NCBI GenBank assembly: GCA_903933475.1
Contig: CAIZKE010000150.1
Span: 1-7,076, forward strand
Direction of reading: 5' to 3'
Origin: an uncultured Alphaproteobacteria bacterium
GTDB taxonomy: Bacteria > Pseudomonadota > Alphaproteobacteria > Caulobacterales > Caulobacteraceae
DNA: 7,076 nt
Position numbers and translations under genes: made by a program. Shown here one piece after another: positions 1-5,136 of this stretch. Every line of letters starts with the position of its first letter. Position 1 is the stretch's first letter. A model generated the notes under the pieces. It saw only the letters and a list, made by a program, of their open reading frames with translations, had not been told where the DNA came from and searched no databases.

Positions 1-22
1 CTCTGTTGCCACCTATGTGGTG

Positions 23-52
23 CCCGCTTTGCTGCAGCCCGCTTCGCTGCAG
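23..52. repeat. 15-bp tandem duplication
   Basis: Two adjacent 15-bp units, CCCGCTTTGCTGCAG (23-37) and CCCGCTTCGCTGCAG (38-52), differ at a single base. Each ends in the palindromic GCTGCAG. No function is evident. The duplication lies in a stretch without a convincing gene and may be a small slippage product. Confidence 0.75.
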
Positions 53-66
53 TCTTCTGCTTCCTA

Positions 67-318
67 CGTAGCGAGACCCACGACCTCTGGGTCTGCGTCT
101 GCAACCATGACTGGCAGCGGGGCGCTGGCGCCTACTACACCCTCATCGGCCTCCAGGTCGGGCGCACGCAGCCAGGTGCTCACGCCGTCGGGGCGGGCCT
201 CTGGGTCCAGCCGCCAGAGCCAGCGGGCGACCAGGTCTCACACGGCTGTCGGGTCGGTGACGGCCAGCGTGTCGGTCACGGCGTCGGCTACAGCCTCCGG
301 TGCCCTCCCCCGCTCCAC
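67..318 (-). pseudogene. possible degraded coding stretch, unknown family
   Basis: One minus-strand frame has coding-like composition: mostly G or C at third positions and an acidic Ala/Asp/Val/Glu/Leu-rich translation. Examples are DLVARWLWRLDPEARPDG and a C-terminal VADADPEVVGLAT ending at the stop at 64-66. It is interrupted by an in-frame TGA at 238-240. No start codon with a ribosome binding site is visible for the downstream part. The complementary plus-strand frame is also open but gives a Val/Gly/His-rich translation, the usual look of an antisense shadow. I do not recognise the product. It could be a decayed gene, a fragment, or chance openness in GC-rich DNA. Confidence 0.2.
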
Positions 319-521
319 CCTCCACCCTGCTTCCCTCAAACCCTCCTGCCCAACTCCGTTACACCCTGCGCCACCACAAGGATTCGACCGCCCGGCGGGA
401 GGCGCGGTTCGCGGACCCCAAGTGGTCGGGACTTCGCTTGCACCGGGTGAAGTCACCCCGGGAGGCCGAGGCCCTGGTGGAGCGACTGGTGGCTCTAGAG
501 GCCGAAGCGGACAAGGCATAA
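300..521 (+). CDS. hypothetical short ORF, possibly a gene remnant
   Basis: This is a 73-residue frame from a GTG to a TAA that lies inside the A-tract of the adjacent terminator. The first 18 or so residues are Pro/Ser-rich and unconvincing. From about residue 19 the translation looks like real protein, charged and helical, ending PREAEALVERLVALEAEADKA. The DNA ahead of the GTG is pyrimidine-rich, with no Shine-Dalgarno sequence, so the true start is unknown. The frame may be the surviving 3' part of a longer gene. I recognise no family. The frames overlapping it on the minus strand look less protein-like. Confidence 0.3.
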   Translation: MPSPAPPSTLLPSNPPAQLRYTLRHHKDSTARREARFADPKWSGLRLHRVKSPREAEALVERLVALEAEADKA

Positions 522-553
522 AAAAGCCCGGCGACCCTGAGGGGCCGCCGGGC
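520..553 (-). terminator. intrinsic terminator of the entericidin-like gene
   Basis: The 8-bp stem GCCCGGCG (526-533) / CGCCGGGC (546-553) extends past one mismatch by three more pairs (535-537/542-544) to a TGAG tetraloop. Read on the minus strand it is followed at once by six T residues (525-520), the classic Rho-independent layout. It lies about 30 bp after the stop of the lipoprotein gene. On the plus strand only a weak GATTTC follows, so activity in that direction is less likely. Confidence 0.85.
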
Positions 554-583
554 GATTTCATCCGGGCCAGAAGCCCGCATAGA

Positions 584-733
584 CTACTTCTTGATGCCGT
601 CCTTGGCCTCTTCGGCCGTCTTGGAAACGGCACTGCCCGCCGCCTGGACGTCCTTGCCGACGCCAGAGAAGGTATTGCAGCCGGCAATGGCGAGGGTCGC
701 CGCGGCGGCCGCGAGGATGAGAATCTTACGCAT
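584..733 (-). CDS. entericidin A/B-family small lipoprotein
   Basis: The 49-residue product begins MRKILILAAAAATLAIAGC. This is a signal peptide with the lipobox I16-A17-G18-C19, so the mature chain would start at Cys19 and be lipidated at the membrane. The mature part (NTFSGVGKDVQAAGSAVSK..., ending in a Lys-rich tail) matches the entericidin pattern CNTxxGxGKDVxxAG. In Escherichia coli, EcnA and EcnB are described as an antidote/toxin lipoprotein pair linked to bacteriolysis. Most alphaproteobacterial homologues stand alone and their role is unclear. An upstream in-frame ATG at 742 would add MSK, but AAAGGA abuts that codon. It sits about 8 nt before the ATG at 733, so I chose 733. The gene has its own candidate promoter and a strong terminator, so it is probably monocistronic. 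Confidence 0.88.
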   Translation of the reverse strand: MRKILILAAAAATLAIAGCNTFSGVGKDVQAAGSAVSKTAEEAKDGIKK

Positions 734-771
734 TTTGGACATCCTTTGGGTGAGCCAGAAAGTGAGAGGAC

Positions 772-800
772 AATCTAAGCTAACATTTCGGTTAACGAAA
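772..800 (-). promoter_or_regulatory. candidate promoter of the entericidin-like gene
   Basis: Read on the minus strand, TTTCGT (800-795) and TAGATT (777-772) are separated by 17 bp and lie upstream of the lipoprotein start. The -10 matches TATAAT at four of six positions, and the -35 is poor. A 5-bp inverted repeat, TTTCG-GTTAA-CGAAA (786-800), overlaps the -35 and could be a regulator site. This is by eye only. Confidence 0.3.
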
Positions 801-814
801 GGCTGATCCTGCGC

Positions 815-1225
815 CTAGGCCGGGCGGAAGACCGGCGCCGGGGGGCCGCCCTCCGTGGGCTGGAAGCGCACCTTCACCCTCTGGCCGATCCGTAAGGAAT
901 CCGGGTCGCAGTCCACGAAGTTGGTCAGCACCGCCGGGCCCTCGTCGAGGGTGACATAGCCGATCACGTAAGGACCCGTGGGCGAACGCCGCATGATGGA
1001 GAAGGTGTAGATCTCACCCTCGCCGGGGCTCTCTTCCCAGACGGTATCGTCCGAGGCGCAGAAGGGGCAGAAGGCGCGGGGATACCAGTGCGCCTTGCCA
1101 CACGCCGTGCAGCGCTTGATCAGGAACCGGCCCTCGGCGGCGGCGTCCCAGAAGGGCTGGCTCTCGACGGTGACCGCGGGCGCCGGGATGACCCGGCCGG
1201 CGGGTTTGGCTTCAGCTTCGCTCAT
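815..1225 (-). CDS. DUF35 zinc-ribbon/OB-fold protein (thiolase partner)
   Basis: The 136-residue protein has the two-part DUF35 architecture. An N-terminal helix (about 20-35, PFWDAAAEGRF) leads into a rubredoxin-like zinc ribbon with CxxC pairs at Cys39/Cys42 and Cys53/Cys56. An OB-fold domain follows (about 60-136; GEIYTFSIMRRSP, YVIGYVTLDEGP, GQRVKVRF). DUF35 proteins usually form complexes with thiolase-fold enzymes, as in ChsH2/Ltp2-type aldolases, PhlB in phloroglucinol synthesis and archaeal acetoacetyl-CoA thiolase/HMG-CoA synthase. They are thought to bind or channel acyl-CoA. The start lies 4 nt after the thiolase-like stop, with AGGAAG overlapping that stop, so the two are almost certainly co-translated in one operon. 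All four zinc ligands are present. The substrate cannot be read from the sequence. Confidence 0.92.
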   Translation of the reverse strand: MSEAEAKPAGRVIPAPAVTVESQPFWDAAAEGRFLIKRCTACGKAHWYPRAFCPFCASDDTVWEESPGEGEIYTFSIMRRSPTGPYVIGYVTLDEGPAVLTNFVDCDPDSLRIGQRVKVRFQPTEGGPPAPVFRPA

Positions 1226-1229
1226 CTTC

Positions 1230-2414
1230 CTACTCCCGCTCGAGGATGACCGTGGCCGCGCCGTGGCGCGTGCCCAGGGATCCGCCCGTGCCGTGGGCCA
1301 GGGCCAGGTCGCAGTTGGCCACCTGGACCCTGGGGTGGGCCTCGCCGCGGAGCTGTCGCACCGCCTCGATGACCTTGGTGATGCCGCCCCGGTTGGTGGG
1401 GTGGTTGTTGCACAGGCCGCCGCCGTCGGTGTTGAAGGGCAGCTTGCCGACGCCCGAGATCAGGTTGCCGTCGGCCACGAAGCGGCCGCCCTGGCCCTTG
1501 GCGCAGAAGCCCAGGTCCTCGATCTGCATCAGCACAGTGATGGTGAAGCTGTCGTAGATGGAGGCGTACTTGATGTCGGCGGGGGTGACGCCGGCCTCCG
1601 CGAAGGCCCGGGGGCCGGACCAGACGGCACCGGAATAGGTGAGGTCCAGGCCATGGCCGCCGCTGGGGCCCTTGGGCGCCTCGCCGGAGCCGATCACCTT
1701 GATCCTTGGCCGGTTCAGGCTGCGGGCCACCTCGGGCGAGGTGACGACCAGGGCGCCGCCGCCGTCCGTGACGACGCAGCAGTCCAGCAGGTGCAGGGGG
1801 TCGGAGATCATCCGCGAATTGACCACGTCCTCCACCGTGACCACGTCCTTCAGGAAGGCGTGTTCGTTCCACTGGGCGTGATGGCTGGCCGCCACCTTGA
1901 TCCAGGCCAGCTGCTCGGAGGTGGTGCCGTAGTCGTGCATGTGGCGCATGGCGCACATGCCGTAGGTGTTGTGCGTCGAGCCGCCGTAGATGTTCTCGAA
2001 GCCGGCCTCGGGGGCCCCGTCGGACAGCTGGCCGGGGCGCGCGCCGCCGCCGGGACGGCCGCCCTGCCCCTGGCGCGGACGCCCGGCCAGGGTGATCAGG
2101 GCCACCTGGCACTTGCCGGCGGCGATGGCCTGGACCGCGTGGCCCACGTGCAGGATGTAGGAGGAGCCACCGGTCTCTGTGGAGTCCAGGTGGCGAACAT
2201 TGCGCAGGCCCATATAGTCGACCATGGACATGCCGCCAAAGCCCGGCGCATCGCCAGCGCAGAAATAGCCGTCCACGTCGTCGAAGGCGAGGCCGGCATC
2301 GGCCAGGGCACTCCGGGCGCTCTCGAAGTGCAGCTGGGCGGTGGTCTTGTCGGGGGCATCGCGGGTGGGATGCTCCCACGCCCCCATGATGTAGGCCTTA
2401 CCTTTCAGGCTCAT
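1230..2414 (-). CDS. thiolase-fold protein, SCP-x/Ltp2-like, lacking thiolase cysteines
   Basis: The 394-residue, presumably cytosolic protein has the duplicated thiolase fold of the lipid-transfer-protein thiolase group. In a true thiolase the nucleophilic Cys would lie near residues 81-85, but here the loop reads ETGGSSYI. The C-terminal Cys-x-Gly motif is replaced by AHGTGG (373-378). The His loop is kept as CNNHP (H338). SIYDSF (286-290) supplies a Tyr like those implicated in Ltp2-type retro-aldolases. Thiolysis through a Cys acyl-enzyme is therefore unlikely. A retro-aldol or other acyl-CoA C-C bond reaction with the adjacent DUF35 protein fits better, but this is inference. Residues 111-134 form an unusual Gly/Arg/Pro-rich loop. 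The start follows a strong AGGGGGAGGA ribosome binding site. No sterol or fatty-acid catabolic neighbours are visible to reveal the substrate. Confidence 0.9.
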   Translation of the reverse strand: MSLKGKAYIMGAWEHPTRDAPDKTTAQLHFESARSALADAGLAFDDVDGYFCAGDAPGFGGMSMVDYMGLRNVRHLDSTETGGSSYILHVGHAVQAIAAGKCQVALITLAGRPRQGQGGRPGGGARPGQLSDGAPEAGFENIYGGSTHNTYGMCAMRHMHDYGTTSEQLAWIKVAASHHAQWNEHAFLKDVVTVEDVVNSRMISDPLHLLDCCVVTDGGGALVVTSPEVARSLNRPRIKVIGSGEAPKGPSGGHGLDLTYSGAVWSGPRAFAEAGVTPADIKYASIYDSFTITVLMQIEDLGFCAKGQGGRFVADGNLISGVGKLPFNTDGGGLCNNHPTNRGGITKVIEAVRQLRGEAHPRVQVANCDLALAHGTGGSLGTRHGAATVILERE

Positions 2415-2533
2415 GATCCTCCCCCTTCCGGCACGCTTCCGCCGTTTGATGGGCAGGGCTTAACGCGCTCGGCCCGGCTGGGATAGCCCCGAGGCGGGCG
2501 CGCCCTGCTGGGGCAGAGTTGGAGCGGCGAAGG

Positions 2534-2701
2534 GCTCCTCCAAGGGGGAGCTCCGGGCGAAGCCGGGTGAGGGGTTCAACGGCCCCTCAGCTGACCCCCT
2601 TCAGCCCGCTGCGCGGTCCACCTCCCCCTGGGGGAGGAATTAGGGAGCCCATTGCTCCCCATCAGGGGGAGCTGTCGGCAAAGCCGACTGAGGGGGTCAA
2701 G
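2534..2701. repeat. cluster of three alternating hairpin repeat units (BIME-like)
   Basis: Three related units occupy the divergent intergenic region. Unit 1 (about 2534-2579) and unit 3 (about 2654-2701) face one way, and unit 2 (about 2592-2637) is inverted. Each has a CTCC/GGAG stem, a short hairpin and a GAGGGGGTC-like tail. Stems seen: GCTCCCC/GGGGAGC (2654-2672), GTCGGC-AAA-GCCGAC (2674-2688), CCGC-TGC-GCGG (2606-2616), CCTCCCC/GGGGAGG (2621-2637) and TGAGGGG/CCCCTCA (2568-2589). Tails of units 2 and 3 pair as TGACCCCC/GGGGGTCA (2592-2599/2692-2699), extended by TCAG/CTGA across a bulge. Layout resembles REP/BIME elements, and similar motifs are, from memory, common between genes in Caulobacterales. 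Possible roles are transcript ends, mRNA stability or supercoiling. Confidence 0.75.
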
Positions 2702-2851
2702 GGCGGCTCGGCTGAACCCCTCCGGCCCGGGTGAGGAACTGGAGCACGGCCATAACCGGCGCGGATAGGGCTCTTGCCAATTGACCAATATCGGACAGCG
2801 CTCGCCGGGCGCAGGGTGCAGGCTGGTCTTGCAACCACAACAGGACATCCG
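2702..2851 (+). other. leader region upstream of the DUF2092 gene
   Basis: This gap lies between the hairpin cluster and the DUF2092 start. It contains an isolated TTGACC (2781-2786) that could be a -35 element, but I see no convincing -10 at 16-18 bp. An AGGA ribosome binding site (2842-2845) lies 6 nt before the ATG. Nothing else is evident. On the other side, 2415-2533 upstream of the thiolase-like gene shows only that gene's ribosome binding site and no clear promoter. Confidence 0.4.
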
Positions 2852-3646
2852 ATGGCTCTCCTCCGAAACCTGATACTGGCGGCCGTGGTCGCTGGAACAG
2901 CGACGCCCCTGGCCGCCCAGGCGGCTACGCCCGCGAAACCGGCCAAGGCTGTGGCGGCTCCCGCCCCGGCTGCGAAACCGGCGCTGGATCCCGACGCCGC
3001 CGCCGCCCTCGACCGCATGGGCGCCTACCTGCGCACCCTGAAGAACTTCGACATCCATGTCGAAAGCAGCTCCGACACCATCCTGAACAACGGCCAGCGC
3101 ATCCAGCTGGACCGGACGGTGGACTACGCCGTCCAGATGCCGAACCGCCTCACCGCCCGGCTCGAGGGCCCGCAGGGGGTCGTCAACGCCACCTACGACG
3201 GTGCCGCCTTCACGGTGGCCGGCCAGGACGGCTACTACGCCCAGGCGCCCATGACCGGCTCGATCGGCAACCTGCTGAGCAAGGCCTACACCGCCTACGG
3301 CATCGACTTCCCCCTGCAGGACCTGTTCCGCTGGGGCGACGCCTCTTCGGTCACGGACAAGCCGACCGAAGGCTTCAAGGTGGGTTCGGCCAAGGTGGGC
3401 GGCGTCATGACCGACCACTACGCCTTCCGCCAGCCGGGCGTCGACTTCCAGATCTGGATCGACCAGGGCGACAAGCCCCTGCCCCGCAAGATGGTCATCA
3501 CGTCCCTGGAAGACGCGGCCCAGCCCCAGTACACGGCCCTGGTCAACTGGAAGCTGAACCCGGGTCGCACCGACAGCCAGTTCACCTTCAAGCCCGCGCC
3601 CGGCGCGAAGCAGATCCGGTTCCGCAGCGAACCGGCTGCGAAGTGA
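2852..3646 (+). CDS. DUF2092 family secreted/periplasmic protein
   Basis: The 264-residue protein has an N-terminal signal peptide (about 1-25, MALLRNLILAAVVAGTATPL then AAQA/AT). An Ala/Pro/Lys-rich linker (26-45) follows, then a DUF2092 domain (about 46-258). Recognisable pieces are ALDRMGAYLRTLKNFDIHVE, the YDGAAFTVAGQDGYYAQAP strands, YGIDFPLQDLFRWGD, DHYAFRQPGVDFQIWI and PLPRKMVITSLEDAAQPQY. This family is predicted periplasmic, and its beta-rich pattern resembles LolA/LppX-type lipoprotein carriers. That resemblance is inference, and the role is not established. A frame extending upstream to a TTG at 2774 lacks a signal-like start. I chose the ATG at 2852 for its AGGA and the signal peptide. 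The next gene starts 11 nt after the stop. Confidence 0.88.
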   Translation: MALLRNLILAAVVAGTATPLAAQAATPAKPAKAVAAPAPAAKPALDPDAAAALDRMGAYLRTLKNFDIHVESSSDTILNNGQRIQLDRTVDYAVQMPNRLTARLEGPQGVVNATYDGAAFTVAGQDGYYAQAPMTGSIGNLLSKAYTAYGIDFPLQDLFRWGDASSVTDKPTEGFKVGSAKVGGVMTDHYAFRQPGVDFQIWIDQGDKPLPRKMVITSLEDAAQPQYTALVNWKLNPGRTDSQFTFKPAPGAKQIRFRSEPAAK

Positions 3647-3657
3647 GGAGACCCAAC

Positions 3658-4251
3658 ATGCGCATCCGATCCCTTCACCTTCTGGCGCCGGCCATGGCCC
3701 TGGCGATCATGATCCCGGCAGAAGCCCTGTCTCAGGCAAGAGCGGGTGCCGCTCGCGGCAATGCGCCCGTCGCCCGCGCCGCCGTCAACCCCGGCCCGGC
3801 TCAGCGCGCCCAAGGCCCCCGGGACGTCCGGTCGTCGGCTCAGAGAAGCGTCAACCCCCAGGGCCGCGGCAATGTGAACGGCAGCAATGTCAATGTTGGC
3901 AGCGGCGGCAACACCGTGGTGGTCAACAACGGCCGGCCCATGGACCAGCGCCGCTATGGCGCCCCGCCTCCCGGCTACCGCTCCGGCGGCTACTATTACG
4001 GCGGCGGCTACTACTATGACGACGACGACAACGAGTTCCTGGAGTTCTTCGGCAAGGCCGCCGTTGTGACCGCCGGAGCCGCCATCGTCGGCTCCATCGT
4101 CACTACCAAGCCCACCGAAAGCAACGGCAGCGACTGCCAGGAGCAGATGTCGGGCGGACAGGTCTACCTGTACTGCAACGGCAAGTACTACCAGCCGGTC
4201 CAGACCGGCAGCGGTACCGGCTACCAGGTGGTCAACCCTCCGCCGAAGTAG
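3658..4251 (+). CDS. secreted Gly/Tyr-rich hypothetical protein
   Basis: The 197-residue protein begins with a signal peptide (about 1-27, ending EALSQA). An Ala/Pro/Arg-rich disordered region follows (28-70), then an Asn/Gly/Val stretch (71-91). Next come a Tyr/Gly segment (107-120, YRSGGYYYGGGYYY), an acidic run DDDD (121-124) and a hydrophobic helix (about 134-149). The C-terminal module (155-197) has Cys160 and Cys173 and ends QVVNPPPK. The two cysteines could form a disulfide outside the cytoplasm. Overall layout resembles the DUF6515-type proteins I associate with DUF2092 neighbours, but I cannot assign it to that family. AGGAG (3646-3650) overlaps the DUF2092 stop and lies 7 nt before the ATG, so the pair is translationally coupled. 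A GTG at 3643 is in frame but would place residues before the signal peptide. Confidence 0.8.
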   Translation: MRIRSLHLLAPAMALAIMIPAEALSQARAGAARGNAPVARAAVNPGPAQRAQGPRDVRSSAQRSVNPQGRGNVNGSNVNVGSGGNTVVVNNGRPMDQRRYGAPPPGYRSGGYYYGGGYYYDDDDNEFLEFFGKAAVVTAGAAIVGSIVTTKPTESNGSDCQEQMSGGQVYLYCNGKYYQPVQTGSGTGYQVVNPPPK

Positions 4252-4257
4252 GCGGGG
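4236..4257 (+). terminator. weak hairpin over the Gly/Tyr gene stop
   Basis: CTCCGCC and GGCGGGG can pair as a 7-bp stem (one G-T wobble) around the loop GAAGTA, which contains the first bases of the stop codon. No T-tract follows, so this is at most a weak or Rho-assisted transcript end. Confidence 0.25.
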
Positions 4258-4294
4258 CGCACCGGCGGAGGTTGGGCGCAAAGGACTGGCTGCG

Positions 4295-4339
4295 GGCCGG
4301 GTCGTGGGGCATGTATCCGCGAACCGGCCCGACCCGGCC
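4295..4339 (+). promoter_or_regulatory. 10-bp inverted repeat in the leader of the rraA-like gene
   Basis: GGCCGGGTCG (4295-4304) and CGACCCGGCC (4330-4339) are perfect complements around a 25-nt spacer. The repeat ends 5 bp before the GGAGA ribosome binding site (4345-4349). In RNA it would be a very stable stem. It could end the preceding operon (without a T-tract) or control translation of the downstream gene. As DNA it could be a protein-binding site. Confidence 0.5.
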
Positions 4340-4355
4340 GAACTGGAGACGCCCC

Positions 4356-4838
4356 ATGACGACCCTCGCCGATCTCTGCGACGCCCATGAGGACGTGATC
4401 GAGGTCTGCCACGTCGCCTTCCGCGACTTCGGCGGCCGCGCGGCCTTTTCCGGCCCGATCCGTACCGTGCGCTGCTTCGAGGACAACGCCCTGGTCAAAC
4501 AGGCCCTGTCCGAGCCCGGCGAGGGCGCGGTGCTGGTGGTGGACGGCGGCGGCTCCCTGCGCCGGTCCCTGCTGGGCGACAACCTGGCCGCCGACGCCGT
4601 GAAGAACGGCTGGGCCGGGGTGGTGGTGTTCGGCGCCGTGCGCGACACCGCCGAGCTGGCCGACATGGACATCGGCATCAAGGCCCTGGGCACCTGCCCC
4701 ATGCGCACGCTCAAGCGCGGCGAGGGCCTGCGCGACGCCCCCGTCGCCTTCGGCGGCGTGGTCTTCGTGCCCGGCGACCTCCTCCACGCCGACCCCGACG
4801 GCCTGGCCGTGCTGCCGGTGGACGAGGAAGACGGCTAG
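4356..4838 (+). CDS. RraA/HMG-aldolase family protein
   Basis: The 160-residue protein has the length of typical RraA, from MTTLADLCDAHEDVIEVC to GDLLHADPDGLAVLP. The family hallmark is present: G74-D75 in LLGDNLAADA and R96-D97 in FGAVRDTAEL, giving the D-x20-R-D spacing seen in 4-hydroxy-4-methyl-2-oxoglutarate/oxaloacetate-decarboxylating aldolases that bind a divalent metal. DGGGS (63-67) is a family Gly loop. E. coli RraA instead inhibits RNase E by direct binding, and the fold alone does not separate the two roles. Catalytic residues look intact, so enzymatic activity is plausible. A frame reaching back to an ATG at 4272 runs through the inverted repeat. The ATG at 4356 follows GGAGA by 6 nt and gives the family-standard N-terminus. 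Confidence 0.92.
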   Translation: MTTLADLCDAHEDVIEVCHVAFRDFGGRAAFSGPIRTVRCFEDNALVKQALSEPGEGAVLVVDGGGSLRRSLLGDNLAADAVKNGWAGVVVFGAVRDTAELADMDIGIKALGTCPMRTLKRGEGLRDAPVAFGGVVFVPGDLLHADPDGLAVLPVDEEDG

Positions 4839-4864
4839 ACCCCCCGCCCTTGGCGCGCGCGGGC

Positions 4865-4893
4865 TTGCCTCCGCCGGGCGCCCTCGCTAGGTT
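4865..4893 (+). promoter_or_regulatory. candidate promoter of tRNA-Ser
   Basis: TTGCCT (4865-4870) and TAGGTT (4888-4893) are separated by exactly 17 bp. The -10 sits within GCTAGG, echoing the GCTA core of the Caulobacter housekeeping -10. Transcription would start near 4900, about 40 nt before the tRNA 5' end. Confidence 0.4.
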
Positions 4894-4938
4894 CCGCCCT
4901 CGCCCTCACCGGCCCCTTTTCGGGTGCCGTTCCTCGTC

Positions 4939-5028
<90 letters not shown>

Positions 5029-5037
5029 ACGCACCGA

Positions 5038-5064
5038 GTTGCGAAACAAACTGTCTCCCGCAAC
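5038..5064 (+). terminator. possible weak hairpin after tRNA-Ser
   Basis: GTTGCG (5038-5043) and CGCAAC (5059-5064) form a 6-bp stem with a 15-nt loop, starting 10 bp after the tRNA CCA. No T-run follows. It may help end or process the tRNA transcript, but support is slight. Confidence 0.2.
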
Positions 5065-5071
5065 GATGCAC

Positions 5072-5099
5072 TTGACCCGCCCATCGGGCGATGTTTATT
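5072..5099 (+). promoter_or_regulatory. candidate promoter of the TetR/hydrolase operon
   Basis: TTGACC (5072-5077) matches the -35 consensus at five of six positions. TTTATT (5094-5099) lies 16 bp downstream as a plausible -10, and TATTGT (5096-5101) at 18 bp is an alternative. The spacer contains two overlapping inverted repeats, CGCCC-ATC-GGGCG (5078-5090) and CATCG-GG-CGATG (5082-5093), placed where a repressor would block polymerase. Confidence 0.45.
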
Positions 5100-5113
5100 G
5101 TCCGAAATGACAA
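5098..5113. promoter_or_regulatory. operator-like palindrome TTGTC-N6-GACAA
   Basis: Perfect 5-bp arms, TTGTC (5098-5102) and GACAA (5109-5113), flank a 6-bp centre at the -10/start region ahead of the TetR gene. Size and position suit binding by a TetR dimer and autorepression. The assignment is inference from position and symmetry only. Confidence 0.4.
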
Positions 5114-5120
5114 GATATTA

Positions 5121-5134
5121 CTGAGGAGCCTCAG
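5121..5134 (+). promoter_or_regulatory. inverted repeat covering the TetR gene ribosome binding site
   Basis: CTGAGG (5121-5126) and CCTCAG (5129-5134) are perfect arms around AG. The GAGGAG ribosome binding site (5123-5128) lies within the first arm and centre. The 2-bp centre is too tight for a normal RNA hairpin unless inner pairs open. As DNA it is another possible operator half-pair arrangement. Confidence 0.35.
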
Positions 5135-5136
5135 GG

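Noticed and set aside
17..778. A 253-codon plus-strand frame at the left edge
   Set aside because: The translation is Ser/Thr/Ala/Pro low-complexity and crosses both the terminator and the entericidin-like gene on the other strand, so it is not a plausible gene.
1095..2486. A 463-codon open frame on the plus strand opposite the thiolase-like gene
   Set aside because: Its Val/Gly/His/Ala-rich translation is the typical antisense shadow of a high-GC gene, with no family resemblance or ribosome binding site. The minus-strand reading matches a known family throughout.
2534..2701. A CRISPR array
   Set aside because: The units alternate in orientation, differ in sequence and have no regular unique spacers. 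No cas genes are present.
2576..4281. Long minus-strand open frames opposite the DUF2092 and Gly/Tyr genes
   Set aside because: They run through the hairpin repeats and opposite recognisable secreted proteins. Their compositions are shadow-like and they have no start signals.
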